Shown: piece by piece, positions 1 to 8,586 of the stretch
Layout of the letters: each line of letters opens with the position of its first letter
Position numbering within the stretch: the first letter of the stretch is position 1
Assembly (NCBI RefSeq): GCF_900109115.1
Contig: NZ_FNYV01000001.1
Location: forward strand, 633,003-697,002
DNA from: Micromonospora phaseoli
GTDB lineage: Bacteria; Actinomycetota; Actinomycetes; Mycobacteriales; Micromonosporaceae
Direction: 5' to 3'
DNA: 64,000 nt
Program-made: the position numbers and the translations under genes
The notes under the pieces: model-generated
Database searches by the model: none
What the model was told of the DNA's origin: nothing
Seen by the model: only the letters and a program-made list of their open reading frames with translations

Positions 1-1817
1 TGCAGTCGATCGCCCGCAACCCGCTCGCCTCGCCGGACACGCTCGCCGTCAACGCCGGCGCACACCTGGCCATCGTCTCGGTCGCCGCGTTCGGTATCGC
101 GCTGCCCGCGCTGCCTGCCGGGGGCCTCGCCTTCTGCGGTGGGCTCGCCGCCGCCGGCCTGGTGATGGCGTTGTCGGCCGGCGGGCAGGCCGGAACCACC
201 CGGCTGATCCTCGCCGGTTCGGCCACCGCGATGGCGCTCAGCTCGGTGACCATGCTGCTGCTCCTGCTCTTCGAACAGGCCACCATCGGGCTGTTCGCCT
301 GGGGCAACGGTTCACTGGTGCAGAGCGACCTGGACGCGCTCACCCAACTCGCCCCGGTGATCGTCGCGGCCATCGCGATACTGATGCTGCTCGGCCACCG
401 CCTCGACATCCTCGCCCTGGGCGACGACACCGCCACCGTGCTCGGCATCGACGTACGGCGTACCCGGCTGGTGGTCACCGTGCTGGCCGTGCTGCTGTCC
501 GCCGCGGCGGTCACCCTCACCGGGCCGGTCGGCTTCGTCGGCCTGGGCGCCCCGGTGATCGTCCGGCTGCTCGGCCCGCTGGTGCCCGGGGTGCACCGGC
601 ACCGGATCCTGCTGCCGCTGTCCGGCATCGCCGGCGTGCTCATCGTGCTCGGCTCCGACGTGCTGCTGCGGGCCCTGATGGGCGGCCAGGCCGGCGTCGA
701 CATCCCCACCGGGGTGGTGACCACCCTGCTCGGCGCGGCGATCCTGATCTGGCTGGCCCGGCGACACCGCGACGCCGGTCCCACCCGCCGACCACCGGGC
801 GGCCACGCGGCGATCCGCTCCGCCGCCTTCCACCGCACCATCGTGGCCGTGGCGGCCACGGTCACCGCCGTCGCGGTGCTGGTCGGCATGCTCGCCGGGG
901 ACACCTGGGTGCTGCTCGGCGACATCGTCAACTGGGTCAACGGCAGCACCGGGCCGGCGTACACCTTCGTGCTGGACCAGCGGTGGCCGCGCGTCGCCGC
1001 GGCGATGCTGGCCGGCGCGGCCCTCGCGATCGCCGGCACCACCGTGCAGGCGGTCTGCCGCAACCCGCTCGCGGAGCCCGGCATTCTCGGCATCACCGCC
1101 GGCGCCGGCCTCGGCGCGGTCTCACTGCTCACCTTCGTGCCACTGGCCGGCGTCTGGGCCGTCTCCGGCGTGGCCGGGCTCGGCGCGATGCTCGCCTTCG
1201 GCCTCGTCTACGGCGCGGCCTGGCGCGGCGGGCTGAGCTCCGACCGGCTGGTCCTGATCGGATTCGGCGCCTGGCAGGGCGGCATGGCGATGATCACTTT
1301 CATGATCGTCGCGTTCGATCCGTGGAACACCGGCAAGGCCCTCACCTGGCTCTCCGGCTCCACCTACGGCCGCACCGCCACCCAGGTGCTGCCGGTGGCG
1401 ATCGCCCTGCTGGTGCTCACCCCGGCCGTGGTAGCCGCCCGGCGTGAGCTGGACCTGATGACGCTCGACGACGACACCCCGCGGGTGCTCGGCGTGCGGT
1501 TGGAGCGGACCCGCCTGATCGCGCTCGGTGCGGCGGCGCTGCTCACCTCGACCGCGGTCTCCGCCGTCGGCGTGATCGGCTTCGTCGGCCTGGTGGCCCC
1601 ACACGCCGCCCGCGCCCTCGTCGGCGGCCGGCACGCCCGGGTGCTCCCGGTCGCCGCACTGCTCGGCGCGGCGCTGGTCAGCCTCGCCGACACCCTCGGC
1701 CGCACCGTGATCGCTCCGGCCCAGATCCCCGCCGGGCTGGTCACGGCCATGATCGGCACCCCGTACTTCGTCTGGCTGCTGTGGCGCTCGCGCGCCGTGG
1801 CCGCGCAGCCCCGGTAA
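1..1817 (+). CDS. FecCD-family siderophore ABC permease, fused double domain (5' end missing)
   Basis: Inner-membrane permease of an iron-siderophore ABC importer. The reading frame is open from base 3, so the start lies outside the window; 604 residues are visible. Two FecCD units follow each other in one chain. Each carries the family signature of an RNPLA core followed by a Pro-x-x-Leu turn: RNPLASP near base 18 for the first unit and RNPLAEP near base 1060 for the second. Each ends with a VGFVGL/IGFVGL-type loop (near 530 and 1577). This arrangement is the FhuB type, usually 650-700 residues, so perhaps 60-100 residues are absent. Many hydrophobic segments are evident. A siderophore-interacting protein follows after 26 bp, supporting a ferric-siderophore uptake operon. 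The matching ATPase and binding protein are not in the window. Confidence 0.93.
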   Translation, partial: QSIARNPLASPDTLAVNAGAHLAIVSVAAFGIALPALPAGGLAFCGGLAAAGLVMALSAGGQAGTTRLILAGSATAMALSSVTMLLLLLFEQATIGLFAWGNGSLVQSDLDALTQLAPVIVAAIAILMLLGHRLDILALGDDTATVLGIDVRRTRLVVTVLAVLLSAAAVTLTGPVGFVGLGAPVIVRLLGPLVPGVHRHRILLPLSGIAGVLIVLGSDVLLRALMGGQAGVDIPTGVVTTLLGAAILIWLARRHRDAGPTRRPPGGHAAIRSAAFHRTIVAVAATVTAVAVLVGMLAGDTWVLLGDIVNWVNGSTGPAYTFVLDQRWPRVAAAMLAGAALAIAGTTVQAVCRNPLAEPGILGITAGAGLGAVSLLTFVPLAGVWAVSGVAGLGAMLAFGLVYGAAWRGGLSSDRLVLIGFGAWQGGMAMITFMIVAFDPWNTGKALTWLSGSTYGRTATQVLPVAIALLVLTPAVVAARRELDLMTLDDDTPRVLGVRLERTRLIALGAAALLTSTAVSAVGVIGFVGLVAPHAARALVGGRHARVLPVAALLGAALVSLADTLGRTVIAPAQIPAGLVTAMIGTPYFVWLLWRSRAVAAQPR

Positions 1818-1843
1818 GCGCCCCGACCGCACAGGGAGACACC

Positions 1844-2770
1844 ATGACCAACACCCTGCCCATCGCGCCGTGGCGGCTGTTCGCCGTCGAGGTCCGGGCG
1901 GTACGCCGGCTCAGCCCGTCCTTCGTCCGGGTCACCTTCACCGGCCCGGACCTGGACCGTTTCGCCGACAACGGCTACGACCAGCGAATCAAGTTGGCGC
2001 TGCCGCTGCCCGGGCAGTTCGGCGTGCGCCTGCCGCAGGGGCCGGACTGGTACACCCGGTGGCGGGCGCTGCCGGACGAGCAGCGCAACCCGATCCGGAC
2101 CTATACCGTCCGCGCGGTCCGGCCGCAGCTCAGCGAGGTCGACGTCGACCTGGTGCTGCACGGCGACGGTGGGCCGGCGACCCGGTGGGCGCGGCGGGTC
2201 CACCCCGGCGACGAGATCACCATCGTGGGCCCGGACTCCGGGTACGGCGGTGACCACGGCGGGGTCGAGTTCCGGCCCCCGTCGACCGGGTGCCTGCTGC
2301 TGGCCGGGGACGAGACGGCGGTGCCGGCGATCAGCGGAATCTGCGAACGGCTACCACTGGACGCACGCGGCCGGGTGCTGCTGGAGGTGCCCGACGCGGC
2401 GGATGCGCTACGGCTGGTCACCCCGCCCGGGATCGAGGTGACCTGGCTGCCCCGGGGCACCGGCGCGTACGGCAGCCGGCTGGTCGCTGCCGTCGCCGCC
2501 GCCGCGGAGGAGTTGCTCTCCGGCGCTGCGGGCACGCCGTACGCGGCGAGCACGCCCGGCGCTGCGCTGGTCGACGACGTGGACGTGGACCACGAGATTC
2601 TCTGGGAGGTACCCGACGCGCTCCCGTCGGCCCCGCTCTACGCGTGGCTGGCCGGCGAGGCCGGGGTCATCCGTACCCTCCGCCGTCACCTGGTCGCCGA
2701 ACGTGGCCTGGACCGCCGCGCCGTGGCCTTCATGGGCTACTGGCGCCACGGCCGCCCCGACCCCTCCTGA
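1844..2770 (+). CDS. Siderophore-interacting protein (FAD-dependent ferric-siderophore reductase)
   Basis: A 308-residue SIP-family flavoprotein, expected to reduce and release iron from imported siderophores in the cytoplasm. The N-terminal FAD-binding barrel contains RTYTVR at about residues 85-90, the usual flavin-binding motif, followed by a GDGGPATRWA stretch typical of the family. The C-terminal NAD(P)H-binding half has LLAGDETAVPAI and ends in a GYWRHGR segment, also characteristic. I chose the ATG at 1844 because an AGGGAG ribosome-binding site precedes it; a longer in-frame reading into the permease gene is possible but lacks support. It lies 26 bp behind the FecCD permease and is probably cotranscribed with it. 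It converges with the next gene with only 10 bp between stops. Confidence 0.93.
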   Translation: MTNTLPIAPWRLFAVEVRAVRRLSPSFVRVTFTGPDLDRFADNGYDQRIKLALPLPGQFGVRLPQGPDWYTRWRALPDEQRNPIRTYTVRAVRPQLSEVDVDLVLHGDGGPATRWARRVHPGDEITIVGPDSGYGGDHGGVEFRPPSTGCLLLAGDETAVPAISGICERLPLDARGRVLLEVPDAADALRLVTPPGIEVTWLPRGTGAYGSRLVAAVAAAAEELLSGAAGTPYAASTPGAALVDDVDVDHEILWEVPDALPSAPLYAWLAGEAGVIRTLRRHLVAERGLDRRAVAFMGYWRHGRPDPS

Positions 2771-2780
2771 CCCCGAGCGG

Positions 2781-3296
2781 TTAGGGGAGGGGGTAGGAGA
2801 TGCCGCGGGCGTGGTCGGTCAGCGCGGCGGCGACGACGGTGGCCTCCAGCGGCAGGACCTCCAGGCAGCGCCGGACGGCGGCGGCCATCAGCGTGTTCGG
2901 TACCCGCATGGACAGCGTGCAGTGCGGTACCCAGCGGCCCGGCCGGTAGTGCTCGACCAGCCCGACGCCGGCCGCGGTGAGCTGGTCGTGCACCCGCCGG
3001 TGATGCTCCAGCAACTCCGGCGTGGGGGCCGGGCCGAGCCAGAGGACCCGGCCGACGAACTGGCCGGCGTGCTGGAACGACAGCCGCAGCGGTACGGCCA
3101 ACGTGGTGCCGGCCAACGCCGCCGCCACCCGTTGCGGGTCGAGGCTCGGCGCGACCGCGAGCGAGACGTGCGGCCGGTGCCGCTGCTCCAGCAGGGAACG
3201 CAGGCTCTGCACCCCCTCGGCCTCCAGGGCATCCCAGAGCACCCGGATCCGGCGGGTGGCGGCGGTGTCCAGGTAGAGCTCCAGCGCGGCAACCAC
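2781..3296 (-). CDS. 2'-5' RNA ligase family protein (2H phosphoesterase)
   Basis: A 171-residue protein with the two His-x-Ser/Thr motifs that define the 2H phosphoesterase superfamily: HVS at residues 43-45 and HCT at 125-127. Members hydrolyse or ligate 2'-5' or cyclic phosphodiester bonds in nucleotides or RNA; the substrate here cannot be inferred. The length is normal for bacterial members (170-200). It starts with GTG. It lies 21 bp downstream of the alcohol dehydrogenase gene on the same strand and may be transcribed with it. It converges with the siderophore-interacting protein gene. Confidence 0.85.
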   Translation of the reverse strand: MVAALELYLDTAATRRIRVLWDALEAEGVQSLRSLLEQRHRPHVSLAVAPSLDPQRVAAALAGTTLAVPLRLSFQHAGQFVGRVLWLGPAPTPELLEHHRRVHDQLTAAGVGLVEHYRPGRWVPHCTLSMRVPNTLMAAAVRRCLEVLPLEATVVAAALTDHARGISYPLP

Positions 3297-3317
3297 ATGA
3301 TCATTCTAGGCCAGCGG

Positions 3318-4364
3318 TCACGGCACGACCACGGCCCGACCCTCCAGCGTGCCGTCCTGCATCATCCGGTACGCGCGCACCGCGTCGTCCAGGCCGAACG
3401 TGGTCGTCTTCGGTCGCACCAACCCGCGCGCGCCGAGGTCGAGTACCTCGATCAGCTCCGGCCGGCTGCCCCAGTACGTGGTCTGGACGCTGACCTCGTA
3501 CGGCACCGAGAAGAAGCCGACCGACAGCGAGCCGCCCCCGATGCCCACGATGGTCAGGTCACCGACGGTCCGCGCGGCGGCGACGCCGATCTTCAAGGTG
3601 GCGTCGACGCCGACGAAGTCGAGCACCACGTCGGCGCCCTTGCCGCCGGTGGCCTTGCGGATCTCCTCGGCGGTGCTCCCGTCGCTGCGCAGCGTCAGGT
3701 CCGCGCCGCACTCCTCGGCGAGTAGCAACGCCTCGTCCCGGTTGTCCACCGCGATGACCCGCGCCGCGGTGGTGGCCTTGAGAATCTGCACGCCGACGTG
3801 CCCGAGCCCGCCGACGCCGATCACGACCGCGGTGCTGCTGGGCGGCAGCTTCGGCCAGGACCGGCGGATCGCGTGGTACGGGGTGAGGCCCGCATCGGTC
3901 AGCGGTGCGGCCTGCACCGGATCCAGACCCTCCGGCAGCGGCACCACGTGCCGGGCCGCCGGCACCAGCTCGTAACCGGCCATCCCGCCGTCCATGCCGA
4001 GGCCACCGCCACCGCCCGGCACCGGCGCGGCGGCCAGGTCCTCGCAGTAGTTGTCTGCGCCGACCCGGCAGCGGGCGCAGCTCCCGCAGCCCCAGGGGCC
4101 GTAGACCGCGACAGCCTGGCCCACCTCCAAGCCGGTCACGCCGTCACCGAGGGAGTGCACCCAGCCGGCGTTCTCGTGACCGAGCGTGAACGGCGGATTC
4201 CACGGCACCGCGCCCGCCTCGAAATCGTGCATCAGGTGCAGGTCGGAGTGGCAGGCGCCGGCAGCACCGATCCGGACCACCACCTGGCCCGGGCCGGGCG
4301 TCGGCTCGTCGACCTCGACCAGCTCCGGTTCGGTCTTCCAGCGGGGCAGCCGCAGCGCGCGCAT
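3318..4364 (-). CDS. Zinc-dependent NAD(P)-linked alcohol dehydrogenase
   Basis: Medium-chain dehydrogenase/reductase of 348 residues. The N-terminal GroES-like domain has the catalytic zinc ligands C38 and H63-E64 (in GHENAG) and four structural-zinc cysteines at about 93, 96, 99 and 107. The Rossmann domain has GVGGLGHVG followed by an acidic VIAVD at the end of the second strand, favouring NAD over NADP. I chose the ATG at 4364, which has a GGAGG site just upstream, over one 11 codons earlier. The enzyme should oxidise alcohols or reduce aldehydes; the substrate is unknown. The 2H phosphoesterase gene follows closely, without an obvious functional link. Confidence 0.92.
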   Translation of the reverse strand: MRALRLPRWKTEPELVEVDEPTPGPGQVVVRIGAAGACHSDLHLMHDFEAGAVPWNPPFTLGHENAGWVHSLGDGVTGLEVGQAVAVYGPWGCGSCARCRVGADNYCEDLAAAPVPGGGGGLGMDGGMAGYELVPAARHVVPLPEGLDPVQAAPLTDAGLTPYHAIRRSWPKLPPSSTAVVIGVGGLGHVGVQILKATTAARVIAVDNRDEALLLAEECGADLTLRSDGSTAEEIRKATGGKGADVVLDFVGVDATLKIGVAAARTVGDLTIVGIGGGSLSVGFFSVPYEVSVQTTYWGSRPELIEVLDLGARGLVRPKTTTFGLDDAVRAYRMMQDGTLEGRAVVVP

Positions 4365-4548
4365 CCTTGCCTCCGGTATCGGTGTCACCTGCGGCACGGC
4401 CTCCCCGCTGGACGCCGGTCCAAACCAACTCCGCCCGCTGCCGTCTCACGCCTCCCGCAGGCCGGACGGGATCCCTGCTCCCGGCGCGGTGACCTCCGGT
4501 GCCCCGCTGACCCCCCAACCGTTTCCGGTCCCCAACGCTGCGGATGGG

Positions 4549-5313
4549 TCAGCCGCTGCCGGCGGTCGTCCCAGCGGGCGGCGTAGCGGCCGGTGCGCCG
4601 GTCGTGGAGCCGTTCGCGGTGCCCGCGTAGTCCCCCGGTCGTGGCGGAGCGGCGGCGGGCTGTGCCGGTTCGGCCAGGGGTGCGGGCCGGAACCGGGCCA
4701 GCGCCCGATCGACGCCGACGAGCAGCAGACCGAGCAGCCAGAACACCACGGCGAGGCAGGCCGCGACGATCCCCACCCCCGGGTAGCCGAGCTCTCCGGC
4801 ATCGAGGAAGGGGTACGGGTAGCGGTGCACCACCAGCCCGCGTACCAGCGCGAAGCCGAGGTAACCCAACGGAAACGCCAACCACCACAGCGCGTGCCGC
4901 AGACCCAGCCGGCTCTGCCGGCCGAGCCACGCCCAGTCGACGATGGCGAGCAGCGGCACCACGGTGTGCAGGAACTGGTTGCCGAGCGACTCACCGAGGG
5001 CCCGGTCGGGCTGGGGCATGGCGAACGGACTGGCCGGGTTGGCGAGCACCAGGTGGTACACCACGGCGGTGATGGCGATGTAGAGGGTCACGGCCCCGGT
5101 GAGCGCGGCCGGCGGGTCCGGCCGACCCCGGCCGGTCTGCCATAGCGCGTACCCGGCGACCAGGCCGACGGCGAGATTGCTCTGGATGGTGAAGTACGGC
5201 AGCAGGCCGGTCACCGTGGCCGGGCCGAGCGCGGTGAGCACCACACCGGCCAGCACGCTGATCACGATCGCCAGGCGGAGCACCACCGCCGCGGAGGCCT
5301 GCCGCACAGTCAT
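4549..5313 (-). CDS. Pr6Pr family membrane protein
   Basis: A 254-residue integral membrane protein with about six hydrophobic segments in the first 210 residues. It has the family features FTIQSNL near residues 40-47, an YHLVL segment, and a NQFLHTVVPLLAIVDW stretch in the middle. The C-terminal 40 residues are Pro/Ala/Gly-rich and probably disordered. Pr6Pr proteins are widespread in actinobacteria, resemble the FAR-17a/AIG1 family and have no firmly established role. The gene stands alone between the alcohol dehydrogenase (184 bp away) and a divergent DUF72 gene. Confidence 0.82.
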   Translation of the reverse strand: MTVRQASAAVVLRLAIVISVLAGVVLTALGPATVTGLLPYFTIQSNLAVGLVAGYALWQTGRGRPDPPAALTGAVTLYIAITAVVYHLVLANPASPFAMPQPDRALGESLGNQFLHTVVPLLAIVDWAWLGRQSRLGLRHALWWLAFPLGYLGFALVRGLVVHRYPYPFLDAGELGYPGVGIVAACLAVVFWLLGLLLVGVDRALARFRPAPLAEPAQPAAAPPRPGDYAGTANGSTTGAPAATPPAGTTAGSG

Positions 5314-5396
5314 CGCGGCACGTTACCAACGGGTGCGGCCCGTGGTCACCACCCCAGCGGTTGCCGAACCGCCCAGTCGGCGGTGCACTGAACTAC

Positions 5397-6290
5397 ATGG
5401 GTGTAATCAAGGTGGGTACGTCCTCGTGGGCCGACCGGACGCTGCTGCGCTCCGGCTGGTACCCGCGCGAGGTGAACACCCCGGCCGGCCGGCTGGGCCA
5501 CTACGCCGAACGGTTCGGGCTGGTCGAGGTGGACACGTCGTACTACGCGGTGCCCGCGCCGGAGACGGCGCAGGGCTGGGTCGACGCCACACCCGACGGG
5601 TTCACCTTCAACGTCAAGGCGTTCAGCCTCTTCACCGGGCATCCGACGCCGGTCACCACGCTCCCCGCCGACCTGCGTCCGAGCGGCGGGCCGGACCGGA
5701 TCCGGCGGCGTGACCTGCCGTCGGCGGCGTACGACGAGCTGTGGAGCCGCTTCCGGGCGGCGCTGGCACCGATCGCGGCGGCCGACCGGCTCGGCGCGGT
5801 GCTGTTGCAGTTTCCGCCGTGGCTGGCGCGCGGTGACGCGGCCCGCCGGCGGATCGCGGAGCTGGCGTCGCGCTGCCGGCCCTGGCGGGTCGCGGTGGAG
5901 TTACGGCACGCCTCCTGGTTCGACCCGGCGGCCGCGCTGGAGACGCTGGCCTTCCTGCGTGAGCAGGGGTTGACCTACTGCTGCGTGGACATGCCGCAGG
6001 GCCACCCCGACTCGGTGCCGCCGATCCCGGTCGCCACCGCCGACCTGGCGATGATCCGGTTCCACGGCCACAGCAGCGCCTGGGCCGGCGGCGACAAGGA
6101 GGACCGGTTCCGCTACGCCTACGGTGACGAGGAGCTGCGCCGCTGGTCCGAACTGCTGGTCGAACTCGGCGGGCAGGCCGACGAGCTGCACGTGCTGTTC
6201 AACAACTGCTGCGCCGGTCAGGCACAGCGCGACGCGGAACGGCTGGCCGGCCTGCTCGGTGTCGGCACCGGACGGACCGTACCGTCCTGA
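5397..6290 (+). CDS. DUF72 domain-containing protein
   Basis: A 297-residue DUF72 (YecE-like) protein with a predicted TIM-barrel fold. It begins with IKVGTSSWAD and contains VDTSYYAVP near residue 45, FNVKAFSLFTGH near 75, LLQFPPWL in the middle, AVELRHASW near 170, and RFHGHS plus LFNNC toward the end; all are family hallmarks. The biochemical activity of the family is unknown. I chose the ATG at 5397 because homology-like sequence begins there. It is transcribed divergently from the Pr6Pr gene across 83 bp and converges with the next gene. Confidence 0.88.
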   Translation: MGVIKVGTSSWADRTLLRSGWYPREVNTPAGRLGHYAERFGLVEVDTSYYAVPAPETAQGWVDATPDGFTFNVKAFSLFTGHPTPVTTLPADLRPSGGPDRIRRRDLPSAAYDELWSRFRAALAPIAAADRLGAVLLQFPPWLARGDAARRRIAELASRCRPWRVAVELRHASWFDPAAALETLAFLREQGLTYCCVDMPQGHPDSVPPIPVATADLAMIRFHGHSSAWAGGDKEDRFRYAYGDEELRRWSELLVELGGQADELHVLFNNCCAGQAQRDAERLAGLLGVGTGRTVPS

Positions 6291-6378
6291 CCGGCCGCCC
6301 GGGACCAGCGGCGGCGACGCGGTAGGCGTGACGCGGTCGGCCCGACGCGGTGGGCGCGATGCCACCGTCGGTCCCGGT

Positions 6379-6765
6379 TCAGCCGTGCCAGGTCCCTTCC
6401 GGACGCATGCCGGTCGCCTCCTCCAGCGCGTTGTCCGGCAGGTCCCCGCCGGCCTCGTCGTCGGGGAAGCTGCGCCGCGACGGCGCCGGGTCCGGCGGCG
6501 CGCCCGGCCCGGCCGCCGGCGTACGGGTCGGCTCCACGGAGCCGAACCCGTGCCGGCCGGCGGGCCGGTTCGCCGCGTCGCCCGCAGCCGCGTCGCCGGC
6601 CCGCCGCTCACCGCGCCGTCCCTCGGACACCGCGGTCTCCTCGCTACCCTCGTTCATCGGCGAGTGCTCATCGGCGCCCCACGGCGGGTCCGCGTCGAAG
6701 CCGTCCGTGGTTCCCCAGGGCGCGACGTTCTCCGGCCCCCGGTCCTGCCTGTCCTTGGCGCTCAT
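6379..6765 (-). CDS. Small disordered hypothetical protein
   Basis: A 128-residue, highly charged protein rich in Gly, Pro, Asp, Glu and Arg, without a membrane segment or recognisable domain; it is probably intrinsically disordered. The ATG at 6765 is preceded by GAGGTGG at good spacing, which I prefer to the GTG two codons upstream. It lies 110 bp downstream of another unknown gene on the same strand. I can assign no function. Confidence 0.55.
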   Translation of the reverse strand: MSAKDRQDRGPENVAPWGTTDGFDADPPWGADEHSPMNEGSEETAVSEGRRGERRAGDAAAGDAANRPAGRHGFGSVEPTRTPAAGPGAPPDPAPSRRSFPDDEAGGDLPDNALEEATGMRPEGTWHG

Positions 6766-6875
6766 GGCCACCTCGCTGATTCGGTGCGCCGGTGCGGGTC
6801 GCGGGCCGGCGGTCGCGGTCCTGCCGTGGAAGCTGCCGTGCCGGCGGGCTGCCGGCCGGCAACGCTGCCCTGCCG

Positions 6876-7517
6876 TCAGCGGCCGGACATCGCCATCTGC
6901 CGCCGGACCGCGTGCATCGCCGCCATCCCGCCGGCGCCCTTGCCCATCGTCTTCGACCCGTGCATCAGGCCGTTCGCCCGGCCGAACATGCCGCGCAGGA
7001 CCTGCCCCGGCTTCTGCTGCTCACCCATGTACGCGGTGACCACGATCAGCGCACCGGTCAGCGCCGGAATCGCCCACTGCAACATCTTCAACTGGCGCTG
7101 GCAGGACGCCACGTTCGCCGGTGTCTGTCCGTTCGGTTCGGTGACCCCCTCGACCGACGGCCGACCGGCCTTGGCCAGGCGCATACCGAGCAGCCGGCTG
7201 TAGCCGGTCACCGCCAGGGCGCCGACGGTCAGCGCCGTCTTCACGGTGCTCGCCCGGCCGACGCCGGCCTGGGTGACCATCCGCGGGCTCTCCGTCACCA
7301 GTTCGCCGACCGCACCGGCGAGGTGGGCGCCGATGGCGGCCGCGTTGACCGGGGTCCAGCGGGTCCAGCCGGTCGAGGCCGTTTGCAGCCGCTGGGTCGA
7401 GTCGCCGATCCGGGCCGCGGCGCCGTTGACGCCGAAGGCCCCCATCAGAGATCCGCCGAACCAGGCCGCCAGGCCCAGATCGTGCATCGAACGTAGCGCG
7501 GTGTGACTGTCAGACAT
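6876..7517 (-). CDS. Conserved actinobacterial-type membrane protein of unknown function
   Basis: A 213-residue protein with hydrophobic segments near residues 14-35, 60-75, 90-110 and 148-166. It starts MSDSHTALRSMHDLGLAAWF, and the C-terminal 45 residues are Gly/Met/basic-rich and probably cytoplasmic. I do not recognise a named domain. The overall look (a membrane-associated N-terminus resembling proteins often found in streptomycetes) suggests a conserved actinobacterial family. Codon use is like the neighbouring genes. It may share a transcript with the small disordered protein downstream. Confidence 0.65.
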   Translation of the reverse strand: MSDSHTALRSMHDLGLAAWFGGSLMGAFGVNGAAARIGDSTQRLQTASTGWTRWTPVNAAAIGAHLAGAVGELVTESPRMVTQAGVGRASTVKTALTVGALAVTGYSRLLGMRLAKAGRPSVEGVTEPNGQTPANVASCQRQLKMLQWAIPALTGALIVVTAYMGEQQKPGQVLRGMFGRANGLMHGSKTMGKGAGGMAAMHAVRRQMAMSGR

Positions 7518-7649
7518 GAGGTCCCCTTCCGCCGTGTTGGGCGCAGCGGCTTACCCAGGTCCGGGACGGCTAATCGCCGAGGTCACGGTGCGCAACGGTG
7601 CCACGGGTGAACTCCCGACGTCGCCAGGGCAGACCCGGCACCGCCCGGG

Positions 7650-8507
7650 TCAGCGCGGCGGCAGGCCGGTGGCGAAGTCGGCGACCCGCGCGGCCAGCGG
7701 CCTGGCGGCGCGTACCCAGGTGAAGTGGTCCAGCGCGGTACCCGGGGCGTGGTAGCGCTCGCGCTCGACGGGGGCCGCGGTGAGCTTGGCGCAGAGCCGG
7801 TCCAGCGTGGGGTGCGGGGTGTACTGGTCGCCGTCGACGCTGATCGCCAGCACGGGAGTGTGGATCCGGCCCACCGCCGACTCGGCGTCGACCCCGCCGA
7901 TGTGCGGGAAGCGGCCGGTGCGGGCGGTGTGCGCCCAGTCGCGGATCACCCCGTTGGCCTGCCGGCCTCCGAATCCCCACCCGGGCCAGACGCCGAGCAT
8001 CCGGGACGTGGCGGCGATGCCCTGGGTGTAGGGCAGTACGCCGTAGCGACGGGGGCCGGCGAAGTCGCGCCAGTAGGGGATGCCGACGGCGATCAGCGCC
8101 AGCCCGTCCACCTCGTGGCCGCCGTGCAGGGCCAGGTGCAGCACGGCGGCCTGCCCGCCGAGCGAGTGCCCCAGCAGCAGGGTGCGGCGGCCGTCGAGCC
8201 GTGGCTTGAGCGCTGCCCGCGCCGCCCCGATGTCGGCGGCCAGCTCCGCGTAGCCGTACCGGCAGGCCCGGCTCGGCCGGGGGGTGCTCTCGCCGGTGCC
8301 GCGCAGGTCCGCCACGACCACGGCCAGCCCGGCGTCGCGCAGCGCGGCGGCGAACGGCCGGTAGTAGCGGGCCCGGACACCCATCGCCGGCGCGATCAGC
8401 ACCACCGGGGCCTCGGCCACGCCGTCGGGCTCCGGGTAGACCTGGATGCCGAGACGGGCACCGTCGACCTGGACGAACTCCTGCTGGTACTCCACCATCG
8501 CGCTCAC
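7650..8507 (-). CDS. Alpha/beta hydrolase (serine aminopeptidase S33-like)
   Basis: A cytoplasmic hydrolase of up to 285 residues. It has the nucleophile elbow GHSLGG at residues 113-118 (Ser115), an ADLRGTGES oxyanion-region strand near 66-74, an acid residue in AISVDGDQYTP near 220, and a C-terminal histidine in LDHFTW near 263. The set fits lysophospholipase/S33-type hydrolases; the substrate is not predictable. The first codon is GTG with a GCGGG stretch upstream; an ATG three codons later with GGGGTGAG upstream is equally plausible. A strong hairpin separates it from the upstream SGNH hydrolase gene on the same strand, so it probably has its own promoter. Confidence 0.88.
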   Translation of the reverse strand: MSAMVEYQQEFVQVDGARLGIQVYPEPDGVAEAPVVLIAPAMGVRARYYRPFAAALRDAGLAVVVADLRGTGESTPRPSRACRYGYAELAADIGAARAALKPRLDGRRTLLLGHSLGGQAAVLHLALHGGHEVDGLALIAVGIPYWRDFAGPRRYGVLPYTQGIAATSRMLGVWPGWGFGGRQANGVIRDWAHTARTGRFPHIGGVDAESAVGRIHTPVLAISVDGDQYTPHPTLDRLCAKLTAAPVERERYHAPGTALDHFTWVRAARPLAARVADFATGLPPR

Positions 8508-8536
8508 CCCGCCAGGCTACCGGCGAGTAGCCAACG

Positions 8537-8580
8537 GCCCGGGGGCCGCCCCGGCGTACGTGCCGGGACGGCCCCTGGGC
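8537..8580 (-). terminator. Long hairpin, probable transcription terminator of the SGNH hydrolase gene
   Basis: Two 19-base arms (8537-8555 and 8562-8580) pair with only two G-U or mismatch positions around a 6-base loop. The hairpin begins 7 bp past the stop codon of the upstream minus-strand gene. It has no clear U-tract, which is common for actinobacterial terminators. Confidence 0.7.
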
Positions 8581-8586
8581 GTGACC